Of a stretch of 64,000 nucleotides of DNA, positions 35,480 to 44,101 are shown piece after piece. This DNA is from Nocardia vermiculata NBRC 100427 (lineage in GTDB: Bacteria > Actinomycetota > Actinomycetes > Mycobacteriales > Mycobacteriaceae): positions 310,001 through 374,000 of the forward strand of contig NZ_BDCA01000001.1 in NCBI RefSeq assembly GCF_001613265.1, read 5' to 3'. The notes under the pieces were generated by a model, which searched no databases, had not been told where the DNA came from, and saw only the letters and a list, made by a program, of their open reading frames with translations. Made by a program: the position numbers and the translations under genes. Position 1 is the stretch's first letter. Each line of letters opens with the position of its first letter.

Positions 35480-36808
35480 GTGGAACGTAAACCGCCGCGG
35501 CCTCGCCGGGTCTCCGATGGGTCGTCCGAACACGAGGTCTATCTACCGACCGGCGCGCTGTCACCGAATCGGCAAAATCGCGATCCGCTGCCGGACACCC
35601 TGCTCAAACGGGTGAAGCAGTTCTCTGGCCGGCTCTCGACCGAGGCCATCTCCTCGATGGAGGACCGGTTGCCGTTCTTCGGCGATCTGGATGCCGCGCA
35701 GCGCGCCGGGGTGCAGATGCTGGTGCAGACCGCGGTCGTGAACTTCCTGGAGTGGCTGCAGGATCCCGAGAGCGATATCCGTTTCAGCCTGGACGCGTTC
35801 CAGGTGATCCCGCAGGACCTGGCCCGGCGGCTGACTCTGCGCCAGACCGTGGACATGGTCCGGGTGGCGATGGAGTTCTTCGAGCAGTGGCTGCCGGCGC
35901 TGGCTCGTAACGATCGCCAGCTGGTGGCATTGACCGAGGCGGTACTGCGGTACGGGCGTGAGCTCGGTTTCGCGGCCGCGTCGGTGTACGCCAGTGCGGC
36001 CGAGTCCCGAGGTGCGTGGGACACCCGCCTGGAGGCTCTGGTGGTCGACGCGGTGGTGCGCGGCGACACCGGGCCGGAAATGCTCTCGCGCGCGGCGACA
36101 CTGAACTGGGACGCCACCGCGGCGGCCACGGTTCTGGTCGGCACGCCACCGAAAGATCAAGTGGCGGTGGTGGGTTCGGTTCACACCATCGCCGCCCAGC
36201 ACGGTCGTGCCGCACTGGCGGTGGTACAGGGCTCGCGGCTGGTGATGGTCATCAGCGGCAATATCGGCGACACCGGCTATCCGTCTCCCTTCCTGACCGA
36301 TCTGCTCAGTGACGCCTTCTCCGACGGTCCGGTGGTGATCGGGCCGACCATGCGGACGCTGTCCGCAGCCCATGTCAGTGCGGTCGAGGCGATGGCGGGG
36401 ATGGAAGCGGTCGTGGGCTGGCGAGCCGCACCACGACCGGTGCACTCGACCGAACTACTGCCCGAGCGTGCCCTGCTCGGCGACCGGGCGGCCGTCGATG
36501 CCCTCAACGAATACCTTGTGCTACCGTTGGCCGCCGCTGGGTCGGCCCTGTCGGACACTCTCGACGCCTATCTCGATTGTGGTGGAGCAGTGGAGACATG
36601 TGCCCGCCAGCTGTTCGTTCATCCAAATACCGTCCGCTATCGGCTCAAGCGCATCGCCGAAGTCACCGGCCGGGACCCGATGAATCCTCGTGACTCGTAC
36701 GTGCTCAGAATCGCGGCAACGGTAGGTCGCCTGACACGAATACGTAACGAACCGTCCACCTCTGTCCCAGAGGGCACTCCTGCCACTTTCTACGAAGATC
36801 CGCTGTAA
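35480..36808 (+). CDS. mabR: PucR/CdaR-type regulator MabR, FAS-II operon regulator
   Basis: A 442-residue regulator, positional orthologue of Rv2242 (MabR), which controls the mycolic acid FAS-II operon. The C-terminal PucR-type HTH is in DTLDAYLDCGGAVETCARQL and continues into FVHPNTVRYRLKRIAEVTGRDP. The N-terminal part is helical (FLEWLQDPESDIRFSLDAFQ) and the middle resembles a ligand-binding GGDEF-like fold. GTG 35480 is the start. The gene lies directly upstream of fabD, and an inverted repeat that fits the known MabR site lies between the two at 36848-36872. Acyl-CoA binding, known for mycobacterial MabR, is assumed only by orthology. Confidence 0.9.
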   Translation: MERKPPRPRRVSDGSSEHEVYLPTGALSPNRQNRDPLPDTLLKRVKQFSGRLSTEAISSMEDRLPFFGDLDAAQRAGVQMLVQTAVVNFLEWLQDPESDIRFSLDAFQVIPQDLARRLTLRQTVDMVRVAMEFFEQWLPALARNDRQLVALTEAVLRYGRELGFAAASVYASAAESRGAWDTRLEALVVDAVVRGDTGPEMLSRAATLNWDATAAATVLVGTPPKDQVAVVGSVHTIAAQHGRAALAVVQGSRLVMVISGNIGDTGYPSPFLTDLLSDAFSDGPVVIGPTMRTLSAAHVSAVEAMAGMEAVVGWRAAPRPVHSTELLPERALLGDRAAVDALNEYLVLPLAAAGSALSDTLDAYLDCGGAVETCARQLFVHPNTVRYRLKRIAEVTGRDPMNPRDSYVLRIAATVGRLTRIRNEPSTSVPEGTPATFYEDPL

Positions 36809-36847
36809 CGGATCCCCGGAATCGGTCGATGCCGACATCTCACGTCG

Positions 36848-36872
36848 GCTTTTGTGGAGACCGCACAAAAGC
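36848..36872. promoter_or_regulatory. Putative MabR operator upstream of fabD
   Basis: GCTTTTGT and ACAAAAGC are perfect 8-bp arms separated by 9 nt. The core TTTTGT-N9-ACAAAA equals the MabR site described for mycobacteria as I recall it. It lies about 65 nt before the fabD start. Confidence 0.7.
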
Positions 36873-36936
36873 GATCGGTAAACATCATCGGCGTCGACAT
36901 CTCCACGGAGCCCTCCGACGGTGTTTCGTTGAGGAC

Positions 36937-37851
36937 GTGATCGCGTTGTTCGCCCCTGGACAGGGCTCCCAGACACCCGGCATGCTCGCGCCTTGGCTCG
37001 ACCTTCCCGGCGCGCGTGACCGTATCGAACTGTGGTCCAAGGCCTCCGGCCTGGATCTGCTGCAGCTCGGCACCACCGCGACCGCGGAGGAGATCACCGA
37101 TACCGCGGTGACTCAGCCGTTGGTCGTCGCGGCCGCGCTGCTGGCTTTCGCCGAGATTCCCCATGATGCGGTCCCGGCGGATACCATCGTCGCCGGACAT
37201 TCGGTCGGTGAACTCGCCGCCGCGGCCATCGCGGGCATCATCTCCCACGACGACGCGGTGAAACTGGCCGCGATTCGCGGCGCCGAGATGGCCAAGGCCT
37301 GTGCGTTGGAGCCGACCGGTATGTCCGCCGTGCTCGGTGGCGACGAAGCCGCCGTGCTCGCCCGGCTCGCCGAGCTCGACCTGGTTCCGGCCAACCGCAA
37401 TGCGGTCGGCCAGATCGTGGCGGCAGGCCGGCTCGATGCGTTGGCGGAACTGGCCGCGAATGCGCCGGAGAAAGCGCGGGTTCGCGCACTTCCGGTCGCC
37501 GGGGCCTTCCACACGGCGTTCATGGCGCCCGCCCAGGACGCCGTGACCGAGGCCATCTCCCAGATGGTCCCGGGTGAGCCGACTCGGACGCTGCTGTCGA
37601 ACTTCGACGGCAAGCCGGTCGACTCCGGCAAGGACGCCATCGAGAAGCTCGCTGCACAGGTGACCCGGCCCGTCCGGTGGGATCTGTGCACCGAAACCGT
37701 TCGCGCGGCAGGGGTCGGCGCAGTGGCAGAGCTGCCACCGGCCGGAACCCTGGTCGGCATCGCCAAGCGGGAGCTGAAAGGCACCCCGAATCTGGCGCTG
37801 AAGACCCCCGAGAACATCCCCGCGTTTGTCGAGCTGACGGCAACCGGATAG
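36937..37851 (+). CDS. fabD: Malonyl-CoA:ACP malonyltransferase
   Basis: A 304-residue acyltransferase. It begins VIALFAPGQGSQTPGMLAPW, with nucleophile Ser89 in VAGHSVGELAAAA, the Arg of RGAEMAKAC and the His of VAGAFHTAFMAP. The LVPANRNAVGQIVAAG block fits the mycobacterial FabD closely. It loads malonyl groups onto the carrier protein AcpM for FAS-II elongation. GTG 36937 matches the mycobacterial N-terminus, and the open frame before it has no conservation. It is the first gene of the fabD-acpM-kasA operon, downstream of the MabR site. Confidence 0.96.
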   Translation: MIALFAPGQGSQTPGMLAPWLDLPGARDRIELWSKASGLDLLQLGTTATAEEITDTAVTQPLVVAAALLAFAEIPHDAVPADTIVAGHSVGELAAAAIAGIISHDDAVKLAAIRGAEMAKACALEPTGMSAVLGGDEAAVLARLAELDLVPANRNAVGQIVAAGRLDALAELAANAPEKARVRALPVAGAFHTAFMAPAQDAVTEAISQMVPGEPTRTLLSNFDGKPVDSGKDAIEKLAAQVTRPVRWDLCTETVRAAGVGAVAELPPAGTLVGIAKRELKGTPNLALKTPENIPAFVELTATG

Positions 37852-37919
37852 CTTTCCTCGCGGTCCGCATAACGCGGCCGTGAGCGGGGTGGCGAAACAT
37901 TCGCCCGCCTCGTACCGAA

Positions 37920-37950
37920 GAAATAATCGGACCTCCGAAATAATCGGACC
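37920..37950 (+). repeat. Two copies of a 14-bp direct repeat in the acpM leader
   Basis: GAAATAATCGGACC occurs at 37920-37933 and again at 37937-37950, separated by TCC (period 17). It is AT-richer than its surroundings and ends 28 nt before the acpM start. It could be a binding site pair, or a duplication without function. Confidence 0.75.
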
Positions 37951-37978
37951 CTACGAAGTACAAGAAGGGAGCCACGAA

Positions 37979-38284
37979 GTGGCCGCTCTGACCCAGGAAC
38001 AGATCGTCGAAGAGCTCGGCAAGATCATCGAAGAGGTGACCGGTATCGAGCCCTCCGAGGTGACCATGGAGAAGTCCTTCGTCGACGACCTGGACATCGA
38101 CTCGCTGTCGATGGTCGAGATCGCCGTCCAGATGGAGGACAAGTACGGAGTCAAGATTCCGGACGAGGATCTCGCCAGCCTGAAGACGGTCGGCGACTCC
38201 GTTGCTTACGTGCAGAAGCTCGAGGCCGAGAACTCCGAGATGGCCGCCGAGCTCAAGGCCAAGTTCGACGCGAACGCCGAGTAA
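37979..38284 (+). CDS. acpM: Meromycolate acyl carrier protein
   Basis: A 101-residue carrier protein. The phosphopantetheine site is Ser42 in [20 protein letters not shown]. The C-terminus carries an extension beyond the 80-residue ACP core ([20 protein letters not shown]), as in AcpM of mycolate-producing bacteria (115 residues in M. tuberculosis). AAGGGAG precedes GTG 37979. The gene is followed 11 nt later by kasA. It holds growing meromycolate chains during FAS-II cycles. Its short tandem-repeated leader is described separately. Confidence 0.96.
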   Translation: MAALTQEQIVEELGKIIEEVTGIEPSEVTMEKSFVDDLDIDSLSMVEIAVQMEDKYGVKIPDEDLASLKTVGDSVAYVQKLEAENSEMAAELKAKFDANAE

Positions 38285-38295
38285 GGGCCGATACC

Positions 38296-39546
38296 GTGAC
38301 CACTCCTTCCACTTTGAACGGGAACTTCCCGAACGTAGTCGTCACCAGTCTCGCGGCGACCACGTCGATCGCCGGTGACGTCGATGCGACGTGGAAGGGA
38401 CTCCTCAACGGCGAGAGCGGCATCGACGTTCTCGAGGACTCCTTCATCGAGGAATACGACCTCCCGGTTCGCATCGGCGGCCACCTGAAGGTTTCGCCGG
38501 ACGCACAGCTCAGCCGAGTCGAGATCCGCCGTATGGCGTATGTCGAGCGGCTGGCCACGGTCCTCGGTCGCGAGGTGTGGCGCAATGCCGGCAGCCCCGA
38601 GGTCGATCCCGAGCGCCTCGGCGTGGCGATCGGCACCGGACTCGGTGGCGGCGACGCGCTCATCGACTCGGTGGACAAGCTGAAGAACGGCGGCTATCGC
38701 AAGATCTCGCCGCTGGCCGTTCAGATGGTCATGCCGAACGGGCCGTCCGCTGTCGTAGGCCTCGAACTCGGGGCCAAGGCGGGAGTGGTCACCCCGGTGT
38801 CGGCGTGTTCGTCGGGCTCGGAGGGCATCGCGAACGCATGGCGGATGATCGTCATGGGCGATGCCGACATGGTCGTCACCGGCGGCGTCGAGGGCTACAT
38901 CTCCGATGTGCCGATCGCGGCGTTCTCCATGATGCGTGCGATGAGCACGCGCAACGACGACCCGAAGGCCGCCTCGCGGCCCTTCGACAAAGATCGTGAC
39001 GGCTTCGTCTTCGGCGAGGCCGGTGCACTGATGGTCATCGAGACCGAGGAACACGCCAAGGCGCGCGGGGCCACCATCCACGCTCGCCTGCTGGGTGCGG
39101 GCATCACCTCCGATGCCTTCCACCTGGTCGCGCCGGATCCCACGGGTGCCGGAGCGGCGCGCGCCATGGAGCGTGCGATGCAGACCGCCGGGCTGGCCAA
39201 GTCCGACATCACTCATATCAACGCGCACGCGACCGCCACCCCGATCGGGGATACAGCGGAAGCGAACGCTATCCACCGGGCCGTGGGCACCCATGCCTCG
39301 GTCTACGCACCCAAGTCCGCCCTGGGCCACTCGATCGGCGCCGTCGGCGCTCTCGAGTCGGTACTCACCGTGCTCAGCATCCGGGACGGTATCGTGCCGC
39401 CCACGCTGAACCTGGAGAACCAGGATCCGGAGATCGACCTGGATGTCGTGCACGGTGAGGCACGCCGCCAGGAAATCGAGTACGCGATCAACAACTCGTT
39501 CGGATTCGGCGGCCACAACGTGGCCCTCGCCTTCGGCCGGTACTGA
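38296..39546 (+). CDS. kasA: Beta-ketoacyl-ACP synthase KasA
   Basis: A 416-residue condensing enzyme, elongating meromycolate precursors in FAS-II. The catalytic residues keep the M. tuberculosis KasA numbering: Cys171 in [13 protein letters not shown], His311 in [12 protein letters not shown], Lys340 in [10 protein letters not shown] and His345. The gatekeeper loop GGFGGHN appears near the C-terminus as [16 protein letters not shown] 38296 is 11 nt past acpM. In M. tuberculosis a second synthase (kasB) follows; here it is absent and a hairpin and accD6 come next. Thiolactomycin- and isoniazid-related biology is known for the family but not visible here. Confidence 0.97.
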   Translation: MTTPSTLNGNFPNVVVTSLAATTSIAGDVDATWKGLLNGESGIDVLEDSFIEEYDLPVRIGGHLKVSPDAQLSRVEIRRMAYVERLATVLGREVWRNAGSPEVDPERLGVAIGTGLGGGDALIDSVDKLKNGGYRKISPLAVQMVMPNGPSAVVGLELGAKAGVVTPVSACSSGSEGIANAWRMIVMGDADMVVTGGVEGYISDVPIAAFSMMRAMSTRNDDPKAASRPFDKDRDGFVFGEAGALMVIETEEHAKARGATIHARLLGAGITSDAFHLVAPDPTGAGAARAMERAMQTAGLAKSDITHINAHATATPIGDTAEANAIHRAVGTHASVYAPKSALGHSIGAVGALESVLTVLSIRDGIVPPTLNLENQDPEIDLDVVHGEARRQEIEYAINNSFGFGGHNVALAFGRY

Positions 39547-39586
39547 TCCACCTCGGTCGGCCGAGACGGTCGGCAACTTCAGCGAA

Positions 39587-39626
39587 CCCGGTGGGGCTTT
39601 CCGCTTCAGCCGAAAGCCCCACCGGG
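39587..39626 (+). terminator. 15-bp hairpin between kasA and accD6
   Basis: CCCGGTGGGGCTTTC (39587-39601) and GAAAGCCCCACCGGG (39612-39626) are perfectly complementary with a 10-nt loop. A T-rich stretch (ATTTCACTTTT) follows. It is the strongest terminator-like structure in the window and would limit read-through from the fabD-acpM-kasA message into accD6. Confidence 0.75.
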
Positions 39627-39681
39627 ATTTCACTTTTCGCAGCCGCGTCAGCGACTCCGTATCTCCTGAGGAGACAACGCG

Positions 39682-41127
39682 ATGACCATCATGGCCCCCG
39701 CCCACGCGGGCGCCGCGACCGATTTCCGCGATCCGCTCGGACGGTTGCAGCGCTTCTTCGATCCCGGCACCGTGCTCCCGCTGCATCCGCGCGACTCCTC
39801 CGGGGTACTGGCCGCGATCGGTGAGGTCGACGGTGTCCGTACCGTCGCCTACTGCTCCGATGCCACCGTGATGGGTGGCGCGATGGGAGTCGACGGCTGT
39901 AAGCACATCGTGGATGCGATCGATACCGCGATCGACTCCCGCCTTCCCGTGGTCGGTATCTGGCATTCGGGTGGTGCACGCCTGGCCGAAGGGGTCGAGG
40001 CGCTGCACGCCGTCGGTACCGTCTTCGAGGCCATGGTCCGTGCGTCGGGCCTGGTCCCCCAGATTTCCGTGGTCGTCGGATTCGCCGCCGGCGGTGCCGC
40101 ATACGGCCCGGCGCTGACCGATGTGGTGATCATGGCTCCCGAGGGCCGCGTCTTCGTCACCGGCCCCGATGTGGTCAAGTCGGTGACCGGCGAGAACGTC
40201 GATATGGCGACGCTCGGCGGCCCGGATACGCACGGCAAGAAGTCGGGCGTGTGCCATATCGTCGCCGACGACGAGAACGACGCCATGCACCGCGGCCGCC
40301 GGCTGGTCTCGATGTTCGCCGAGCAGGGCGAGTTCGATCAGTCCGCCGCCGCACACGGCGATGTGGACCTGAAAGCCATGCTGCCCGCGTCGGCCAAGCG
40401 CGCCTACGACGTCAAGCCGGTGGTGCGGGCACTGCTCGACACGATTCCCTCCCCCGACGGCGCGGACGAATCCTCGTTCGAGGAGATGCAGGGCGGTTAC
40501 GCACGCAGCATCGTCACCGGTCTCGGGCGCCTCGGCGGCCGCACCGTGGGCGTGCTGGCCAACAATCCGCTGCGCATGGGTGGCTGCCTGACCAGCGAAT
40601 CCGCCGAGAAGGCAGCGCGTTTCGTGCGGCTGTGCAACTCCTTCGGCATTCCGATGGTCGTGATCACCGACGTCCCCGGCTACCTGCCCGGAGTGGATAT
40701 GGAGTGGGAGGGCGTGGTACGCCGCGGCGCGAAGCTGCTGCACGCGTTCGCCGAGGCCCGCGTCCCCCGGGTCACCCTGGTGACCCGCAAGATCTACGGC
40801 GGCGCGTACATCGCCATGAATGCCCGTGCACTCGGCGCGACCGCGGTGTACGCGTGGCCGGAGTCCGAAGTGGCTGTGATGGGCGCCAAGGCCGCGGTCG
40901 GCATCCTGCACAAGAAGGCCATCGCCAAGGCGCCCGAAGCCGAACGAGAAGCGCTGATCGAGCGACTGACCGCCGAGCACGAAGCCATTGCCGGCGGAGT
41001 GGAGCGAGCGGTGTCGATCGGCGTGGTCGACGAGGTCATCGATCCGGCCCGGACCCGCTCGGTGATTACCGCGGCATTGGCCTCGGCGCCGGCCCGGCCC
41101 AGCCACAACAAGAATATCCCGCTGTAA
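39682..41127 (+). CDS. accD6: Acetyl-/propionyl-CoA carboxylase carboxyltransferase subunit AccD6
   Basis: A 481-residue biotin-dependent carboxyltransferase beta subunit. Crotonase-type motifs appear twice: MGGAMGVDGCKHIVDAIDTA with VGFAAGGAAYGPALTDVV, and later VITDVPGYLPGVDMEWEGVV and YGGAYIAMNARALGATAVYA. It supplies malonyl-CoA to the FAS-II genes upstream, as AccD6 (Rv2247) does in M. tuberculosis. ATG 39682 has GAGGAG just upstream. A 135-nt gap containing a strong hairpin separates it from kasA, so it may have its own promoter. A terminator follows its stop. Confidence 0.96.
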   Translation: MTIMAPAHAGAATDFRDPLGRLQRFFDPGTVLPLHPRDSSGVLAAIGEVDGVRTVAYCSDATVMGGAMGVDGCKHIVDAIDTAIDSRLPVVGIWHSGGARLAEGVEALHAVGTVFEAMVRASGLVPQISVVVGFAAGGAAYGPALTDVVIMAPEGRVFVTGPDVVKSVTGENVDMATLGGPDTHGKKSGVCHIVADDENDAMHRGRRLVSMFAEQGEFDQSAAAHGDVDLKAMLPASAKRAYDVKPVVRALLDTIPSPDGADESSFEEMQGGYARSIVTGLGRLGGRTVGVLANNPLRMGGCLTSESAEKAARFVRLCNSFGIPMVVITDVPGYLPGVDMEWEGVVRRGAKLLHAFAEARVPRVTLVTRKIYGGAYIAMNARALGATAVYAWPESEVAVMGAKAAVGILHKKAIAKAPEAEREALIERLTAEHEAIAGGVERAVSIGVVDEVIDPARTRSVITAALASAPARPSHNKNIPL

Positions 41128-41146
41128 AGCCTTCGGCTCGAACGAG

Positions 41147-41175
41147 AACGGGTGACCCGCTCCGGGTCACCCGTT
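41147..41175. terminator. Bidirectional terminator between accD6 and the DUF3145 gene
   Basis: AACGGGTGACCC and GGGTCACCCGTT form a 12-bp perfect stem with a 5-nt loop, followed by TTTT on the plus strand and by AA-rich DNA on the other side. It lies between convergent stops (41127 and 41181). Confidence 0.8.
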
Positions 41176-41180
41176 TTTCG

Positions 41181-41714
41181 TCAGCCCACGTCGCGGCGCA
41201 GCCAGGTGACCTCGGCTCCTTCGCCGCCGGTGCGGAAGGGTTCGAGATCGTCGTCCCAGGCGGTACCCAGCGCGCGGTCGATTTCTGCGGAAATATCGGC
41301 GGCATCGTGCAGTCCGCGCGCATGCGCCGAGCGCACGATTTCCCGCAGGCGCATCTCGCCGACCATGATGTCACCGTTGGCGCTCGTGGCACCGCACCAC
41401 AATCCGAGAGTGGGAACGAAACTGTAGCGTTCACCGTCCACCCCGTCGGACGGATCTTCGGTGATTTCGAAGCGCAGTACCGACCAGTCCCGCAACGCGT
41501 GAGCAATCCTGGAGGCGGTACCCACCGGCCCCACCCAATCGGTGGTTGCGCGCAGTTGTCCGGACGCGGCCGGTTGCGCAGTCCAGCGCAGCGAGGCAGG
41601 TGATTTGAGGGCGGAGGAAAGCGTCCACTCGACGTGCGGGCACAGCGCGGCCGGTGACGCGTGGATGTACACCACACCACACGTCACATCCGCGAACTGA
41701 TCAGATGCGCGCAC
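41181..41714 (-). CDS. DUF3145 family protein
   Basis: A 177-residue cytoplasmic protein of the actinobacterial DUF3145 family: VRASDQFADVTCGVVYIHAS and PAALCPHVEWTLSSAL at the start, then FVPTLGLWCGATSANGDIMV and a closing DDDLEPFRTGGEGAEVTWLR. GTG 41714 is chosen because GGAGG lies 7 nt upstream and the protein then begins exactly at the conserved block; the open frame before it adds 14 residues. The family is near-universal in mycolic-acid bacteria, and its role is unknown. It is convergent with accD6. Confidence 0.92.
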   Translation of the reverse strand: MRASDQFADVTCGVVYIHASPAALCPHVEWTLSSALKSPASLRWTAQPAASGQLRATTDWVGPVGTASRIAHALRDWSVLRFEITEDPSDGVDGERYSFVPTLGLWCGATSANGDIMVGEMRLREIVRSAHARGLHDAADISAEIDRALGTAWDDDLEPFRTGGEGAEVTWLRRDVG

Positions 41715-41810
41715 CTGTATACCTCCAGCCTCGACGTGGGACGTCTTCCCCAACATCCCGCCGAGCGCAGGCGTTGCCCGAGTTTACTGGAGTGCCCGTT
41801 GTTACGACTG

Positions 41811-42644
41811 TTACTTTTCGGCCGTGTCGCGAATCCGCTGAATATCAGCGATGACAGCGTCACTGAGCGTCGGCCACATCGCACGTGCCCAATCGCCGAA
41901 ATTCTCATCACTCAAACCCACACAGGCGGTCCCGATTTCCGGATCCACCCACAGGAAGGTGCCGGACTGACCGAAATGGCCATAGGTACGTGGGGAGTTG
42001 GCTCCCCCGGTCCAGTGCGGGATCTTGTGGTCGCGAATCTCGAATCCCAGACCCCAATCATTGGGGCGTTGCGAACCGTATCCGGGAAGTACGCCACCGA
42101 GGTCGGGAAATTGCACGGAGGTGGCAGCGGCGAGCATCTCACCGGAGATCAGTTGGGGGTTCAGCAACTCTGCGGCGAAACGCAACAGATCGCCGAGGGT
42201 GGAGCGTGCGCCGTGTCCGGCGGATCCGGTCAACTCCGAGGATTCCATACCGAGCGGTTCGAATACCGCCTCGCGCAGATAATCGGGAAATTCGATACCG
42301 GTCTGCCGCGTGAGGAATTCGGCGAGCACCTCGAAGCCGGCGCTGGAATAGATCCGCTTGCGGCCCGGCTCGGTCAGGATGACCGTGGTGTCGAACGCCA
42401 GCCCGGAGGTGTGCGCCAGCAGATGCCGCACCGTCGAACCGGGTGGGCCCGCCGGTTGGTCGAGTTCGACCGCCCCCTCCTCGATCGCCACCAGGACCGC
42501 GTACGCGGCAAGGGGTTTGGTTACCGAGGCGAGTCGGAAGACCCGGTCGAGATCACCTTCGGTGCCGATCACTCCGCGCGCATCGATCACTCCCGCGGCG
42601 GCGTGCCGGACCGGCCATTCGCGAATCTGCTCCAGTGCTCGCAC
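41811..42644 (-). CDS. Serine hydrolase of the beta-lactamase/PBP family
   Basis: A 277-residue serine hydrolase. The nucleophile motif SxxK is in FRLASVTKPLAAYAVLVAIE, and the Tyr of the second motif is in IYSSAGFEVLAEF. GHFGQSGTFLWVDP near the end matches the third motif of class C-like esterases (HxG). No signal peptide is visible, so it probably acts in the cytoplasm. The start is GTG 42644; the open frame continues to 42755 but crosses toward the divergent gene. It faces away from a second serine hydrolase gene at 42757, which is a different subfamily. Confidence 0.88.
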   Translation of the reverse strand: MRALEQIREWPVRHAAAGVIDARGVIGTEGDLDRVFRLASVTKPLAAYAVLVAIEEGAVELDQPAGPPGSTVRHLLAHTSGLAFDTTVILTEPGRKRIYSSAGFEVLAEFLTRQTGIEFPDYLREAVFEPLGMESSELTGSAGHGARSTLGDLLRFAAELLNPQLISGEMLAAATSVQFPDLGGVLPGYGSQRPNDWGLGFEIRDHKIPHWTGGANSPRTYGHFGQSGTFLWVDPEIGTACVGLSDENFGDWARAMWPTLSDAVIADIQRIRDTAEK

Positions 42645-42756
42645 GGCAGAAAGCCTACGAGAGGGCTCGCGACACCGGCGCACCGGCCGCGCGGATACTC
42701 CCGCGAGCGGCGTGCCGGATTGCCGCACCGAGGTGACCGTTACCATCGGTTGCACT

Positions 42757-43947
42757 ATGGGCGAGGGTGCTGAGATTCACGGTGAGGTGGCGGCCGGGTT
42801 CGAGCCGGTCGCCGATGCCTTTCGGCGTAACTTCGCGCACGGCGGCGAAGTCGGGGCGGCGGTCGCGGTCTACGACGGCGACCGTCCCGTGGTGGATCTG
42901 TGGGGTGGCGTGCGCGATCGAGCACGCGGCCTGGCCTGGGAACGCGACACCATGGTTCCGGTGTTCTCCTCGACCAAGGGGATGACGGCCTTTCTGATCG
43001 CGCGGGCCGTCTCCCGCGGGGATCTCGACTATCAGGCCCCCGTCGCCCGGTACTGGCCCGAATTCGCCGCGCACGGCAAAGGTGCGATCACCGTGCGGCA
43101 ATTGCTGGATCATCGAGCCGGCCTGCCGGTCCTCGATCGGGTGGTGCGGTTGTCGGATATGTCGGAGCCGGACCGGCTCGCGGAGATACTCGCGGCACAG
43201 AAACCGCTGTGGAGTCCCGGGACGCGGCAGGGATATCACCCCATCACCGCGGGACTGTATCTGGGCGAACTGGTGCGCCGGGTGGACCCGCACGCCCGGA
43301 GCCTGGGACGGGTGTTCGCCGAGGAGTTCGCCGCGCCGCTCGGGCTCGACTTCTTCATCGGTCTGCCCGAGGACGAGCCGCTCGATCGGATCGCGACGCT
43401 GTCGGCCACCTCCGGCCTGGATATCCTGCGCTACGAGCGCGATATCCCGCTGCGCATCGGTATCCAGATGGTGTTGCGGCGCGGTCTGACCTACCGCGCG
43501 CTGAGCAGCCCCCGCACCGGCGCACCCGAGCGCGCCACCCGCCGGGAATTCCTCGGCGTCGAGAATCCGGCCGCGGGCGGGGTCGGCACCGCACGATCAC
43601 TCGCGCGGGTCTACGGCGCCGCGGCCGGTCGGACCGGCGAATTACCTATCACGCCAGGAGTTCTCGATCGTCTCGCCACCGCCGACACGGTCGACGACGT
43701 ACCCGCCGACGATCTGGTGCTACTCACCCGCAGCCGGTACCACCTGGGTTTCCGCAAGCCGTGCGGCGACTTCCGATTCGGCAGCGACAAACGCGCCTAC
43801 GGCACCACCGGATACGGCGGTTCGTTCGGTTTCGCCGATCCGGGTACCGGACTGGGTTTCGGCTACGTGACCAACCGGCTGGGCACCGCGGTGCTCGACG
43901 ATGCCCGCACCCGCGTGGTGCGCGAGGCATTGCTGCGCTGCGTCTGA
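42757..43947 (+). CDS. Serine hydrolase (beta-lactamase-like esterase, LipL/EstB type)
   Basis: A 396-residue protein of the beta-lactamase-related esterase family. The nucleophile motif is FSSTKGMTAFLIARAVSRG, the Tyr motif is QGYHPITAGLYLGELV, and the third motif is YGGSFGFADPGTGLGFGYV. Mycobacterial homologues (Lip genes) hydrolyse short-chain esters. No signal peptide is visible. ATG 42757 is the start; the open frame before it is the shadow of the divergent hydrolase. The two hydrolase starts are 113 nt apart, so they share one promoter region. The family also includes D-aminopeptidases, so the substrate remains open. Confidence 0.88.
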   Translation: MGEGAEIHGEVAAGFEPVADAFRRNFAHGGEVGAAVAVYDGDRPVVDLWGGVRDRARGLAWERDTMVPVFSSTKGMTAFLIARAVSRGDLDYQAPVARYWPEFAAHGKGAITVRQLLDHRAGLPVLDRVVRLSDMSEPDRLAEILAAQKPLWSPGTRQGYHPITAGLYLGELVRRVDPHARSLGRVFAEEFAAPLGLDFFIGLPEDEPLDRIATLSATSGLDILRYERDIPLRIGIQMVLRRGLTYRALSSPRTGAPERATRREFLGVENPAAGGVGTARSLARVYGAAAGRTGELPITPGVLDRLATADTVDDVPADDLVLLTRSRYHLGFRKPCGDFRFGSDKRAYGTTGYGGSFGFADPGTGLGFGYVTNRLGTAVLDDARTRVVREALLRCV

Positions 43948-44046
43948 GCACGATCGCCGGCTCGCCGGCACGGAACGCGACCACTCCCAGCACTGAAGAT
44001 GTTCACTTCCATGCTGTTAACTCCCTCTTCGCCCACTGGTGACCGG

Positions 44047-44085
44047 GTGTGCGAACCGACCGCACACACTGTCCGAGCCGGACAG
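44047..44085 (+). promoter_or_regulatory. Two adjacent 7-bp hairpins in the trpB leader
   Basis: GTGTGCG/CGCACAC (44047-44053 and 44061-44067) and CTGTCCG/CGGACAG (44069-44075 and 44079-44085) form two consecutive perfect stems, ending 16 nt before ATG 44102. They could control translation or transcription of trpB. Confidence 0.4.
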
Positions 44086-44101
44086 CACAGAGGAAACACG
44101 G

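Noticed and set aside
38206..41106. Minus-strand open frame of about 970 codons across kasA and accD6
   Set aside because: Antisense to two conserved FAS-II genes, with no start signal or domain.
43999..44042. Trp leader peptide upstream of trpB
   Set aside because: A frame ends with a single Trp codon before TGA but has no ATG, GTG or TTG start, and other frames lack Trp codons, so a classical attenuator is not supported.
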